Positions 12,362 through 23,431 of a stretch of 64,000 nt of DNA are shown piece by piece. Position numbers and translations under genes: made by a program. Under the pieces are notes generated by a model. That model made no database searches, had not been told where the DNA came from, and was given only the letters and a program-made list of their open reading frames with translations. Each line of letters starts with the position of its first letter. Positions within the stretch are counted from its first letter, which is position 1. Source of the DNA: Mycogone perniciosa (lineage: Eukaryota > Ascomycota > Sordariomycetes > Hypocreales > Hypocreaceae); contig JAOALB010000002.1 in the NCBI GenBank assembly GCA_025331125.1, forward strand, positions 434,001 to 498,000. Reading direction: 5' to 3'.

Positions 12362-12978
12362 GACGGGCTCTCCACATGCGGTCTTCCAGGTAGCCCAAGA
12401 GACTCCAGAACAGAGAAACAGGCGTTAGATGACAGTACTCCAGTCCATGCTATTGTACACGCACTGGGCCAGCCGAGCGATAGTCTGGAGGGGCGGGCTA
12501 TACTTGAGAGCTCATGTGGTCAGAATTAGGTCCGCTGGGGAGATGCATACAAGGTTCGTACTCGTATACGACAGTAGCCATGCCGCTGCGGGCTAGGTTA
12601 GCAGGGGGCCAAGAAGCTATTACAGGAGCATACGAAATCCAATTTTCTCGAGCTTCTAAGTCCTGGGTGGCGTAGGCAGCTGGCCGAGATTATTGATGTC
12701 GAATACCTACGAGCAGCAGTAGTACTAGATATCATCGGAATCGTTAAAAAGGCCACTCCAAACGAAGACTGCTAGTGGAGGCAAGGGTTTCAGGAGCTTG
12801 GATCTTTTGGTGGGCCTGGCTTTCATCTAGCCCCCGGTTTGTGGCGCCGAAGGTTCAACGACATTTCGTTTCCTATTGCATATTGCAGGCGTGGCGTCGA
12901 GTCATCGAGTCATCAGCACGACTCGCATCCTGCGACTTGCTTCCTGCAATCTTCCCGCAACAACCACGTTATTTTGGT

Positions 12979-14431
12979 ATGCCGAAGAAAAGGCACCACC
13001 CTAAGCCATTCAAGCCATCTTCGACGTCTGGGCCTGCGTCCAACACGGCTGGTAAGCGACGGCAGCCCCCGCAGAGCTGTTTGGCCCTAGACCTAGACCC
13101 GTGAGTCTATCGTATCTAACCGGCCCCCAGGAAAGGCCCCCAAGAGCGTCAACGAGCTTCTCGCAAATCTACGGCACGCATCTGTCAGCTCTTCAGCTTC
13201 GCAACAGCTCCCAGCCGTCACCCCGTCTGTGCCGCCTGCCCTCAGGGAGATTCTGCAGATCCCCGAGACGCCTGCGCCTGTGCCTAGGCGCCCACTCAGA
13301 CAGAGAGTCGATATTAATGGCCGACGGCTGCCAGCTGGGCCCCCTCCCCCTCGAAGCTGGTTGGCCTCTAGGAATGGCCATGGGGCACGCGCAGGCGGGC
13401 CGTCACGGTCCTCGTCAGTGAACTGGAGCAGCCTTGTAGAGACCACTTTGCCCGGGGCTTACTTGCCAGCCCAAGGAAGCCTTATAGATATCACTCTCAG
13501 GAGGCTGGCTATGGACTGGGACTTCCATAAAGTATACCACCAGTATCATCTGTATTTTGTTCCTAGTCACCTCAAGTCTGCCCTAATCAGGTGGGTTGGC
13601 ATTGCAAGCGGTGTTGGGGTGTCGCTCACAGATCTGAAACTCATCCTGCTCCCACCATCAGACATCTATGGCGGGGATGACATTGAGCTTGAAGCTCTAC
13701 CTAATTCGGAGGTGAGCTACCTTGACTTGTCAGGCTCTCTGGGTGGCTCCATCACACTCAAGGAAGTCTCGGAACTGCTCTATCACTCGAGAAAGGCGAA
13801 CAATTCCGACGAGCCACAAGATTCTTGGGACGCTGTTGAATCTGTTCCCAGTCCTCCACGCGTCTTACTCCCCAATCTCACTCACCTATCGCTCGCCTTG
13901 GATCCAGGGTATGCCTCAAATGCGTCCTGGAAGCAGCTATTGGCCATATCGTCAAAGCTGTCCTCCGTCACCCACCTGAGCCTTGCCTACTGGCCGGACC
14001 CGTGCCTGACCCCACGAGCTCGCTACTCCACCGTGACCACACCTGAAGGGCGGAATCTACCGTATGGTGGCACGAACTACTATTCCCACTCAATAGACCA
14101 TGACTGGAGCGAAGCCCTCCTAGTCTTGAGAATGTTGAGCAAGAATTTGTATGCTCTGGAGTTTCTCGACCTTTCGGGATGTTCGCCGTGGTTCAAGGCT
14201 CTGATGATACAGTCGGAGCATGATTTTGTGGACTGGGCCGGGTTTTGGGGAAAGATTTCGCTGCTTAGATTGTATGCTGGATGGAAGCCAGGGGAGATGG
14301 CGCTGCCCTCTGAACAAGATGAGTATCGCAATGCGGTTCAGATGGCTGCGAGTGTAGAGAAGCACATCCGTGCCATGCGGGCAGGAAAGGGTAGATTTAT
14401 CACAGTGGAACGAAGCAAGATAGATATTTGA
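12979..14431 (+). CDS. Conserved-looking protein of unknown function with LRR-like segments
   Basis: Exons 12979-13051 and 13131-14431 are joined by a 79-nt intron (GTAAGC to CCCCAG) that continues the frame as NTA-GKAPKSVNELLANLR, giving 457 residues. The N-terminus (MPKKRHHPKPFKP) is basic and low in complexity, as expected for a nuclear or RNA-associated tail. A Pro-rich linker follows to about residue 115. The rest contains segments resembling irregular leucine-rich repeats: SYLDLSGSLGG, LPNLTHLSLALDP, SSVTHLSLAYWPD and LEFLDLSGCSP. No enzymatic motif is visible. I do not recognise the family with confidence; an LRR or F-box-like scaffold without an evident F-box is the closest description. 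The next gene, on the same strand, starts 1.6 kb away. Confidence 0.8.
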
Positions 14432-16072
14432 TTAAGACAGCAATGGAGAAATTAGATTTCTACTGTATATCTGCTACTCGCTTCATCAAGAATATTGACT
14501 CATATTTCCGAGGACGTCTCTGCCCGTGACTAAGGACATCTTCCGCGAAGACTGCGTCGAGTCCAGGGTGAGTTCCTGTTGTGTCCCGCATACCAACTTC
14601 TCCAGGGGCGTCGATGATAGTTTGAATTGAGCAGGCCCAGGGTGGATCGGTTTTCGTGCGGAGGATTCTGAGGGCGAATTGTTCCAGGCTGACTATGATG
14701 AAACGACTGAGGATGGAATCAACTGTGATAGTTCTGGAGGATAAGTCAAGGCATTGACAGCCTGTGATTTGTCTTCGAGAAAAATGAGAAAAAACGAGTA
14801 AACGCCAGCACCACAAGTCGCGGAACGACAATGGTATCGAGGGATCACCGGCTTGATCTCAAATATACACCCACCAAAATAGTTCCAAAAAAAGAAAAGA
14901 AAAATACTATATAGAATCGAGGTATAGTGTTTGTCCCAATGCTGCCAAACCTCTCATTAAGGCTTGAGGCACCCATTTTCTCATTCAGCGTGACAAAGAT
15001 CCACTGACCGGAGCAGCCTCCGAAACCCGCTCCGGAGAAGTGGGACCACCCGCGTAAACACGGCCTCTTCGGGAGCTTGGCGAGACGGACCGGCGAGAAG
15101 GTCATCTGAATTTCCTCTGGTCTTAGGGACGATAAGGCAGCTTTGAGGTATCTGACGCTGCGGCGTCAAGGGGCAGGGATTCGAGAAGGAAGACGTTGAA
15201 ACAGTGGAGGGACGGAGGGATATGGTATGTTGTTATCGCTGGACGATTTTTCTTCGTGGGTTTGAAGAATAAACCTCCATCTCCCCGAATTCCAAGTCCT
15301 GAGTGCAAACTAAGTGATAACTTCTATGTAGGTCTGCTCACACGCACACCAGCAGGTCAAGATGCCACTCATCCTCTAATTCGCCCAGCAATCTTCTTCA
15401 GGGGGCAGATGGCGTCAAAAACGAACTTAAGCTGAGAAACGAGCTACATCACACCTTTGCCCCTGATTACCTGCCTTTACCCCTTAAAGTTGTATTATAT
15501 ACTATCACTACACACTATATAATATAGATATAGTACAAGTACTTGGCAAGACAATCTATGGGTCATGGGCTAGGTATTATTTCCGAACAGAGATCTCTTA
15601 TTGGCAGCGCTGGCCTGTGCCTTTCTCGGTGTGAGTCACTCGCCGGGCTTTTATGGCTTTCGTCAAATGTATTTTGACGCAGAACCTTGAGGCATCTCGC
15701 CTATTAAATGTTGCCTTACGAGTCAAGTTCCATTTCGATCTTGCAGATACAGTCATTTCCACGTGGTAAACTCAGGATTTCGAGAGAGAGCGTCGGACAC
15801 ATTGATATCTTGGCACAGTCAAGGGGGTGGGAATTTGTATTCAGGTGTGAATTATTGGGCTAGCGGGTGCCATCATATTGCATCATTCAATGAACAGGCA
15901 TTTCAACCATACATAAAACCCTCCAACCCCCTTCTCCAACCAATGATCCAACTTCACATACCACATTGGCGATTCAATTGAGGCGACTTTGTTTTTTCTG
16001 ATTTTTACTGCTTCATCACAACCACTGCATCAGCTGCCACCTCATAACCCCCGCGTCTCCAGCTCGCCCAAG
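14432..16072. other. Gene-free stretch between the LRR-like and ABC-F genes
   Basis: Frames on the minus strand (for example 14460-14831 and 14845-15105) lack domain character and conserved-looking composition. An AT-rich patch at about 15480-15540 is the only notable local feature. The segment next to 16073 should contain the ABC-F promoter and leader. Confidence 0.5.
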
Positions 16073-18532
16073 ATGACCTCCATGGCATCAGAATCCGTGG
16101 CTACCATCCTCTGCACTTCCAAGCAAACCCGCTTCCATATTGACGCTGCCAACTATCGCGAAGTATGCCGTCTATCTTCTATATACAGCATCTATATAAT
16201 AGCACTAATGCTAGGGACCTAGCTTGATATCGATGGCGTCACCATCACCGTCACCTCTGGTGAAAAGGGTGAGAAATCCGAAAAGACTGCTGGCAAGGTC
16301 AAAGGCAAAGCAAAGAGCGACGGCCTTGAAATTCTCTCCAATGCGAAGCTGAGGTTGAAGGAGGGCCAGCGTTATGCCCTTGTTGGTCGCAACGGCACCG
16401 GGAAGTCGAGTGAGACTCACAATGTTAATAAACACGCTGCCGCAACATAACTAACGTGGGGATGTGCTAAGCCTTGCTAACGGCCATTGCTCAAAAGCTT
16501 ATCCCAGGGATCCCAGAGGATTCCAGAATTGCCATTCTTCAGCAGACAAAGCTCACCGACTCTGATGGAGGCGGCAAGGCCAAGAATGAGGGTGGTGATG
16601 AGCGAACTGTGCTGCAAGAAGTCATTGAAAGGGCCACGGCACGGAGCACAGTTGAGCAAGAGATACGAGGTACTACTATGAAATCACAGCTTGGTATACT
16701 TGTCATTTAGCTTACAACAACAGTTCTCTCCGAGGGTGTCGATGGGTCAGACCCCTTCGCCCCCGTGAAAGCTTTGCGAGGCCTCAAGCATGAGAAACTT
16801 CAGAAACGCCTCTTCCGTTTGGACAAGGATGCTAGACTTCGAAGCGGTACTCGAGGCATACAGGCTAGGAAAGCCCTAGTAGCATTTGAGAAAGTTGTCG
16901 CCGACTCTCAAGCCTTGTAAGCCAATGCTCTTCATCTCATTCATAACCACGGTCGTCTTGGCACCCACTTACACAATGACATCCAGGCTGGAGCAACCAG
17001 AGGAGGAGATCTCTCCGGAAGCACTTCAGGTGGAGACCCAAGAGGCAGCTGACATGCTCGCTGACCTACAGCTCCAAATCGAGCCGTCACGCCTCGCCCA
17101 GATAGAGGTTCAAGCCCGAAGCATCCTAACAGGTCTGGGCTTCTCCGAGGCGTACATGGCCAAACCTCTTTCGAGCTTGTCGGGCGGTTGGCATATGCGG
17201 ACTGCTCTAGCCTCGGCACTACTCCAAGAAGCCGACATCTTGGTCCTTGACGAACCCACCAACTTTCTCGACTTGCTCGGAATCGTTTGGCTTCAGCGCT
17301 ACCTCCAATCTCTGGAAGATAAAGAGAAGCCACCAACTCTTATTCTCGTCTCACATGATCGCGATTTCATTTCTCTATGTACTGATCTGCTTATCCTGAA
17401 GGATAAGCAGCTCACCTATTTCCACGGTGACATACAAACATATGAAAAATCGCAATCTGAACGTCGTCTATGGCTCATCAAGATGAAAGAGGCCAAAGAC
17501 AAGCAGAAGGCCCATATCGAAAAGACCATCGCCCAAAATCTCAAGGCTGGCAAGGCCAACGATGACCAGAACAAGATCCGCCAGGCAAAATCTCGTCAGA
17601 AGAAGCTGGACGATCGCTGGGGAATGGAAGTCAGCGCCAAAGGTGGCCGCTTCAAGCTGAACCGGGAACTAGTCGGATACTTCCACACAAGTCGAGAGGC
17701 TATCGACATCCCTCCTGAGCAACGACCCGTCGTTATCGCTTTGCCTGAGCCTCCGGACTTGCGGTTCCCAGGCTCGCTGGTTTCTCTTGATAAGGTGTCC
17801 TACCGGTACTCAGCGAAGACTCCAATGATCATCCAGGATGCTACCCTCACCATCGGCATGGGCGACCGGATCGGCATTCTGGGTCTCAACGGTTCCGGAA
17901 AGTCTACTCTTATCAAGCTCTTGGTTGAGGAAACCCGGCCTGTCTCGGGTAGTATAACTACGCATCCCCGCCTCAAGCTCGGGTACTACTCCCAGCATGC
18001 CGTGGAGGCTTTACAAGCCATCGGCCGGGCCGAGGAGGGTTTAACATCTCTCGCACTCCTGACGCGCGAAGTCGACGGTGCAATGAATGAGGGTGAGATT
18101 CGCGGCTTGCTCGGCGAGCTTGGTTTACCAGGCCGCCTTGCCTCTGACGTGCCTATTGCAAAGCTTTCCGGTGGTCAGCTCGTGCGCTGTCAATTAGCTC
18201 GTCTGTTCTGGAAGCATCCCCAATGTCTGATTCTCGATGAAGTTACAACACACCTCGACTACGAAACAGTCACAGCGCTGCGTGAAGCTCTTAATGACTG
18301 GGAGGGTGCAGTAGTCCTCGTGAGCCACGACAGATGGTTCATGCGTGGCGCAATAGAGGGCCAGGTAGATGAGGAGGATGACAGTGAGGAAGAAGATCCA
18401 GAAGAAGAAGTTGCAAGGAGGAGAGTGATGTATCGGCTTAAAGGCGGTGCATTGACTGTCCTCAACAATGGCGTACAAGAGTTTGAGGACATCATGGAGA
18501 AGAGAGTCAGGAAGCTACTAGCAGATCTTTGA
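16073..18532 (+). CDS. ABC-F family ATPase with two nucleotide-binding domains
   Basis: Soluble tandem ATPase without membrane segments, the hallmark of ABC-F proteins that act on ribosomes or translation factors. Exons are 16073-16162, 16223-16409, 16472-16669, 16724-16916 and 16987-18532, all in phase, giving 737 residues. NBD1 has Walker A GRNGTGKST (about residues 84-93), signature LSSLSGGWHMR (about 284-294) and Walker B ILVLDEPTNFLD (about 307-318). A charged, Lys-rich linker follows (about 390-460). NBD2 has Walker A GLNGSGKST (about 521-529), signature LSGGQLVRCQLAR (about 616) and a divergent Walker B region, LILDEVTTHLD (about 637-647), followed by the switch histidine in VSHDRWF. 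The acidic stretch EEDDSEEEDPEEE lies near the C-terminus. It lacks the long N-terminal domain of Gcn20 and is longer than Arb1, so I do not assign it to either. It converges with the next gene, stop codons about 120 bp apart. Confidence 0.92.
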
Positions 18533-18653
18533 TGTGGGTTCTAGAACTCAGTAAGGAGAGCCAGGTTGGCATCAAACAAACTATCCAAAATATTTGTGTA
18601 GTTGATTAGCTATCTATCTAAGGGCATCTAAGGCCTTTTATGCTACTAATACA

Positions 18654-20141
18654 TCAGTTGCTTGGCATCACACGTGAATCAACCAAGACTTGGAATGCCC
18701 CCTTGTCCTCCTTAGTGACGGAGAGTTGCCCTCCCTTGGGAATGTCCACAATGGTTCCATCAATACAGACCTTTCGCCATCGCTCATCATCCTCCAAAAT
18801 AGTAACCCTAACCTCTTCCACCTCTTCATATGTCACCTGGTGCCCGTCATCCCATTTCATATCAATATGCTTTCCCTCATCGTACGCCTTCATCATAACA
18901 TCCATGGTCCGCTCCGCTCCCACAGGACCAAAATGTACCAGCCTTATTTTCCCATCCAGCGGCTTGCTTGCTGGTGAGATAGTAAACAGGCGCTCCAAAT
19001 TCGACGCCAGCGTCATGAGCACATACGCATGCGCATTCCCCTTCAGGGCCTCGAACTGCGCCGACAAAGGCCGACGGATCTCCACATGCGCAGCGTAAGG
19101 ATGAGATTCTCGTAGGAGTTCTTGCGCAACCATGCCAAAGCGCTTGTTTCCGTGGACACGATACTCCGGCGTGTCGCTCTCGTACACGATGCTAGCGTGA
19201 AAGCCGTAGCTCGCTACCACTGCGCCATACAGGTGAGAGGCCTCCGTCTCTTGTCTCGAAAGCTCAGCACTGCTGCTGGTCTTATCGGGAGTGAAGTTGA
19301 CGATGCGTGACCTGGAAGAGAAGGTGGCACGAAAGACAGGCAGATCAGCAGCCACACCATTAAACAGTGTTCGTAATCCGAGAACCAATGGTGATGGCTG
19401 CTCGCCGTGCTCGCCCGTCCATACGGGCTTATGCAGCGACTGAAACAAGGCGTTGCCGGTGCCCAGGGGTAGAAGAGCTAGAAGAGGTCGCTGTTGCTGG
19501 GGCTGTTGTGTATCAGACGGACCGCCATTCAAAAGATCGACAACGCCGCCATCCCCGCTTAGCAGGACGATCGTCCTTGATTTAGGGGTCTGGTCAGAAG
19601 TTTCCGACGCAGAAGCACCGAGGTGAAGCTGCCGGGCAAACTCTCGGACACTTTGAGCATCTTGTGTAATCAGAACGTTTGGTGTTCGCCTGCTGGCTAC
19701 CGATGCTGTGGATGGCAGTTCCTCGTCAATGAGAGTCCAGAGGGGCTGCAGCACTGATTGCCAGAAGTTCAGGGCGTGGCCGACGCCAGATTTGGTGGAT
19801 ACAACAATGTCAACCGTATTGTCGTCTGTATGGGTCAAATGAGATGGCAGAGCGTTGATGCGATATCGTTGGCGGAGCTCTTCGGGTATTTTGGCTGTAG
19901 ACAGAAGCAACAGGCGAAATGCGTCCTCCCGGTTATCTAGATGCTCTCTTAGAAGGCAAATGATATATCCATCTTTGCCTTTTAAAGAAGGCGACAAATC
20001 CAAAACAAATAGGAGTTGTTCAAGCTTCACTTGATCAGCACCATCACTGTGGCTCCATGAGATAACACCGTCCTTGAGGGCGACATCGTGGACATTTGTC
20101 AGCCTCGACTGAGGTTTTGTAGAAAGCAGTGGATCACTCAT
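18654..20141 (-). CDS. Diacylglycerol/sphingoid-base kinase-family protein
   Basis: Lipid kinase of the DAGK catalytic-domain fold, which phosphorylates diacylglycerol, ceramide or sphingoid bases with ATP. The single exon encodes 495 residues from the ATG at 20141; an earlier in-frame codon at 20165 is TTG and was not used. Family motifs are visible: STKSGVGHA (about 115-123), the nucleotide-binding LLSGDGGVVDLLNG (about 193-206) and LLPLGTGNALF (about 223-233). A later segment, GAVVASYGFHASIVYESD, matches the position of the second conserved block of these kinases. An unrelated-looking N-terminal region of about 110 residues precedes the kinase fold. No membrane segment is evident. Substrate cannot be told from sequence alone. 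It lies downstream of trm1 on the same strand, 369 bp away, and converges with the ABC-F gene. Confidence 0.88.
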   Translation of the reverse strand: MSDPLLSTKPQSRLTNVHDVALKDGVISWSHSDGADQVKLEQLLFVLDLSPSLKGKDGYIICLLREHLDNREDAFRLLLLSTAKIPEELRQRYRINALPSHLTHTDDNTVDIVVSTKSGVGHALNFWQSVLQPLWTLIDEELPSTASVASRRTPNVLITQDAQSVREFARQLHLGASASETSDQTPKSRTIVLLSGDGGVVDLLNGGPSDTQQPQQQRPLLALLPLGTGNALFQSLHKPVWTGEHGEQPSPLVLGLRTLFNGVAADLPVFRATFSSRSRIVNFTPDKTSSSAELSRQETEASHLYGAVVASYGFHASIVYESDTPEYRVHGNKRFGMVAQELLRESHPYAAHVEIRRPLSAQFEALKGNAHAYVLMTLASNLERLFTISPASKPLDGKIRLVHFGPVGAERTMDVMMKAYDEGKHIDMKWDDGHQVTYEEVEEVRVTILEDDERWRKVCIDGTIVDIPKGGQLSVTKEDKGAFQVLVDSRVMPSN

Positions 20142-20510
20142 TGCATAAAAGTAAGGGCACGGCAATGAGAAGTGGTGACAAGAGGGAATCTAGCGGAATA
20201 CGACAGGAAACCTGTGGGTATATCTGCGTCTATCTTGATAGTGCCAGGATTCATGCAGCGATAGTTTGAGTCACGATTCAGTTAGTTCGAGATTGCACGC
20301 GATCCTGCGCCAAAGCTGCGTGATTTGCTGCCTGTTAGTGGGGCTGATCAATGCCACGATTTGAAGCCCTATCAATCCATCATCATATGCGACATGTGAG
20401 ACAGTTTAACATTTCTTTGGTATTTTTTTTGTGAGAATCCAATCACAAGTAATCAAGGTTTAGGCTGGCTGGTGTGCAATTCTCAGGAAATAACCCAAGC
20501 AAGTGCCTCA
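20142..20510 (-). promoter_or_regulatory. Short intergenic region upstream of the lipid-kinase-like gene
   Basis: This 369-bp spacer separates the trm1 stop codon from the start codon of the next minus-strand gene. It must hold the trm1 terminator and the downstream gene's promoter. No specific element stands out. Confidence 0.45.
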
Positions 20511-22574
20511 TCATTGAGCTTTGGCCTTGCTCAGCGGTCCCCAGTCAGGTCGAGGATTCATTTGATATCTTACAAGCCGTTCCGTATCTCGCACTCGACC
20601 AAGCCTTGCGAGATCGTCGTCGAATACCAGTGTTTTGCGCAGTTCACTCTCGTTTGGATTCGGAGCCTGAGCCCCCTTTGGTTTACGCTCTTCCTCCCCA
20701 GTAGCCGGCTTATCTTGCACTTCAACGCCTTCCATCTTGGTGTCGTTTGTTTGAGATGACTGTTCCTCCGCATCTTGGCCTTCATGTCCAATAAGCCCGG
20801 CATCGCTCAGTATTTTCCATCCAGGCATTGTTGGCTTGAACTTTGAGACCTTGACGGGGGACTTTTGACGGATCCACTCCGTCATGATCCACCAGATAGT
20901 CGACCAAGGAGCGTCAGTCTTGATGCTTCCCGGCCGGCAGTGGCTTCTCCCAATTCGATAGCCAAGATGAATCAGAGCACCACGAAACAAGTCGTCAGTT
21001 GGTGCAGCACAAGAAACAATGCTTGCCAGCTTGGATGGGATAACAAAGAATGGATAGTGATCAATCGTCGCAAGCTGTGCTTCCTTCTGATCCACAGCCT
21101 CTTCCACCGGTGGACTAGGAATGTGTTCTTCGAGTGCGGTGCGAAGCATACCTTCAAGTCTCGGTAGTGTGCCGTATACCTCAGGCGATGCATCGGGGAT
21201 CTGATCAAGCAGTCGTTGAATAAAGTCTGGCGAGTGAATATGGCCACCATACATGGGACCATTGATATGCATTTTAAATCCGCAGTGTTGACAATGCCTA
21301 TCAGCAGTCGGACCCAAGGTCATGCCGTGTTTGTAAAAGGATCCGCTTCCCTTTTTGTTCGGTGTCGGCTTGCTCTTCATGAGATATTGCGTTTCCCACG
21401 CCTGGCATCCCTGATCACAGCTGTAGACCAGCATAGTCTTGGCACCAAGATACTTGACTGCTTGCGGTGACTTGGTCACTCTGATAAAGACCTTTGTGTA
21501 GAAGTCAATTGAAAGGGACAAGAGGGGCTCAATAGCCAGACCGTACCGGGCACCAGAAGTGGCAACAGCATGCAAAATAAGCCGCAAGCCAGCTTCATGG
21601 GAATGCATGCCTTTGATGGGGATGCCACCGTACAAGGAGAAAGTCTTTTCGCAGTAGCTATGCCCAGCCCAAACGGCGCTGTCAGTGCAGGTAATGCAGA
21701 GAAGACCACCATCGTCTCGCACCGTTTGCAACGCGGCGTCAAAGAATGGCGCAGCAGTGCCATATGGGTCCAAGTCGATAACGTCAAACTTGTTTGACCT
21801 CCCGGGATTGCCATGGCGGTCTCTCTTAGAGAGGTCATCCGCGATAGCTCGGTACATGAGGGCGAGGGCATCTTCATTGGTCACTGTAATGAGATCGTCC
21901 AGTCCGTTATGACTGACATTTTGCTTGATTGCTTCTGCCGCAGATCGCGAGAGGTCGTTGGCTTTCACAGACGTGACAAACGGAATTTCGTGAGCGTATC
22001 GTAAGGCTCTAAGTCCAGATGCCGACAGCGCGTCTAATATCTTGAATGGAGACTTATGTGGTTTCTGGTCTTCAGGCTTTGCAGCCTCCTCGCCCTGAGC
22101 CTCGGGCTCTTTCGACCCTGACTCAGTGGGAAGACCACCATCGTCTTGGTTATCCCGCTTCCGCTTTTTGCCTTGCTTGTTTGATCTTGCCTGGAGCTTC
22201 TCTTTTCTCCTTTCCAGCGCCTCCTCTCCGTATGTCTTGATCGCTAGGACTGAAAGATCTCGATTGTACTGTTGAATGGGGTTGTAAAACACCTGTTGAA
22301 CCTCCCCACGATCCTCTCCAATCTTAGCGCCCTGGGGCACCAAGATGGTTGCCTTGCCCTCCTTTACGAACCGAAACTGCTTTCCATCTCGTTCAATGGT
22401 GTCGATTGCCTCTGCGTTGCCAGCCATCGGGGCGGTTGAGGAGTAGCAACGTTCGGTCGGAAGTGGTGGTGTCGCAAATTGGATGGCCTTCAAGAGAGCG
22501 GAAGTGTGAGGTCCAGCGTGCTTTAATGCTCCTGCGCGAAACAATGGCTGCAATTTAGCAGCACAGCGATACAT
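20511..22574 (-). CDS. trm1: tRNA (guanine26-N2)-dimethyltransferase Trm1
   Basis: SAM-dependent enzyme that makes N2,N2-dimethylguanosine at position 26 of cytosolic and mitochondrial tRNAs. The single exon encodes 687 residues. Motifs seen are the SAM-binding region ILDALSASGLRALRYA (near 180-200), the catalytic-type DVIDLDPYGTAAPFFDAAL (near 265-285) and CITCTDSAVWAG. The C-terminal half has the Trm1 cysteine cluster (CDQGCQ and HCQHCGFKM), expected to bind zinc. The first 49 residues are basic with Ser/Ala/Leu, lack acidic residues until the second methionine, and look like a mitochondrial presequence. The second in-frame ATG at 22427 begins MAGNAEAID, where similarity to the cytosolic/nuclear form would start. 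A Lys/Arg-rich stretch near residue 130-140 (KQGKKRKR) could serve nuclear import. Confidence 0.95.
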   Translation of the reverse strand: MYRCAAKLQPLFRAGALKHAGPHTSALLKAIQFATPPLPTERCYSSTAPMAGNAEAIDTIERDGKQFRFVKEGKATILVPQGAKIGEDRGEVQQVFYNPIQQYNRDLSVLAIKTYGEEALERRKEKLQARSNKQGKKRKRDNQDDGGLPTESGSKEPEAQGEEAAKPEDQKPHKSPFKILDALSASGLRALRYAHEIPFVTSVKANDLSRSAAEAIKQNVSHNGLDDLITVTNEDALALMYRAIADDLSKRDRHGNPGRSNKFDVIDLDPYGTAAPFFDAALQTVRDDGGLLCITCTDSAVWAGHSYCEKTFSLYGGIPIKGMHSHEAGLRLILHAVATSGARYGLAIEPLLSLSIDFYTKVFIRVTKSPQAVKYLGAKTMLVYSCDQGCQAWETQYLMKSKPTPNKKGSGSFYKHGMTLGPTADRHCQHCGFKMHINGPMYGGHIHSPDFIQRLLDQIPDASPEVYGTLPRLEGMLRTALEEHIPSPPVEEAVDQKEAQLATIDHYPFFVIPSKLASIVSCAAPTDDLFRGALIHLGYRIGRSHCRPGSIKTDAPWSTIWWIMTEWIRQKSPVKVSKFKPTMPGWKILSDAGLIGHEGQDAEEQSSQTNDTKMEGVEVQDKPATGEEERKPKGAQAPNPNESELRKTLVFDDDLARLGRVRDTERLVRYQMNPRPDWGPLSKAKAQ

Positions 22575-23431
22575 GCAAGATCAATGGAGAATTCGCCCCC
22601 AGCATAATGCATCCAAAGCTGGTGGTGGTGGCATGTTTGAGAAAAGTCCCAAAGCTTGCAGTGCCTCAATCCACAATTTTTCGACTTTCTGCCGGCATTG
22701 CGAAGGCGGTGAGAATCTCCATAAGACAGCTTCCTCACTAACATATGGTAATTAATGCCTTCATATTTAGGACCACGGATCAAACATTGTGACTCTCTTC
22801 TGCCGTCTAATAATCAATTGCGCGACTCCTGCAGAATAAACAGCTTCCTGGGAGCATCTCCATCGCTGCTTCGCGCTATGACTTCGTCCACTTAGAGTCA
22901 TGTCGCTCAATGACGTATGCTCTACCAGCGTTTGCGACATCGCACTATTCTTCCACTGATTACTGCTCTTATTGCTACGGATAGCTTCTAATTACAGATG
23001 ACTCGTGTCTAGCAGTTCTTTTATATGCTATAATACAATAGCAAAAGTTTGGAACACTCTATTACTTTATTGAGATATCTATTTTATTGTTACCTGCTTG
23101 TCTGCAAGGCACCTGCATGTTGTCATGCAGAGTAAGAGCGTTCTCATTAACAAGGAGGAATACAGTAGGACAAAATGGTTCCCCTCGCCATTGGCAACCC
23201 ATAGGACCTGCCAGTATCCTCAGTATGGCTTCTTCTACAACTCCCTCTGGTTCTCGAGGCTTGTCGTCTTCCTTCTCTTCCTTCATCTTCTCTTGGTGAG
23301 TTCACAGTCCACCGTGTACAAACAAAGCACTCCTCTCTTCACTCCAGAGGCATCAATCCTGCCTGGCCTTTTGTGCAGACACTATCAAGATCGTGACACA
23401 ACCACAGTTGAACCCAGCTCGGTAGTCAGTC
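22575..23431. other. Divergent intergenic region between trm1 and the SLATT gene
   Basis: This 857-bp region separates two divergently transcribed genes and should contain both promoters. AT-rich sequence at about 23010-23090 lies midway. Frames on either strand have no protein motifs. Confidence 0.45.

Larger units (their letters stand above)
4627..12978. other. Gene-poor 8.3-kb interval upstream of the vib-1-like gene
   Basis: No ORF here has recognisable protein motifs; the longest frame (7481-8365, plus) reads out of a GT/GC repeat and is Cys/Trp/Ser-rich noise. Visible structure includes two TACGGAGTA motifs (9023-9031, 12004-12012), one TACTCCGTA (4965-4973), an alternating GT/GC tract at 7477-7512 and a 13-bp tandem repeat at 12328-12361. 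The most likely content is a long promoter and 5' leader for the minus-strand regulator and possibly non-coding transcripts. Confidence 0.55.

Noticed and set aside
14460..14831. 123-codon minus-strand ORF downstream of the LRR-like gene
   Set aside because: No family resemblance; it may overlap the 3' UTR of the plus-strand gene.
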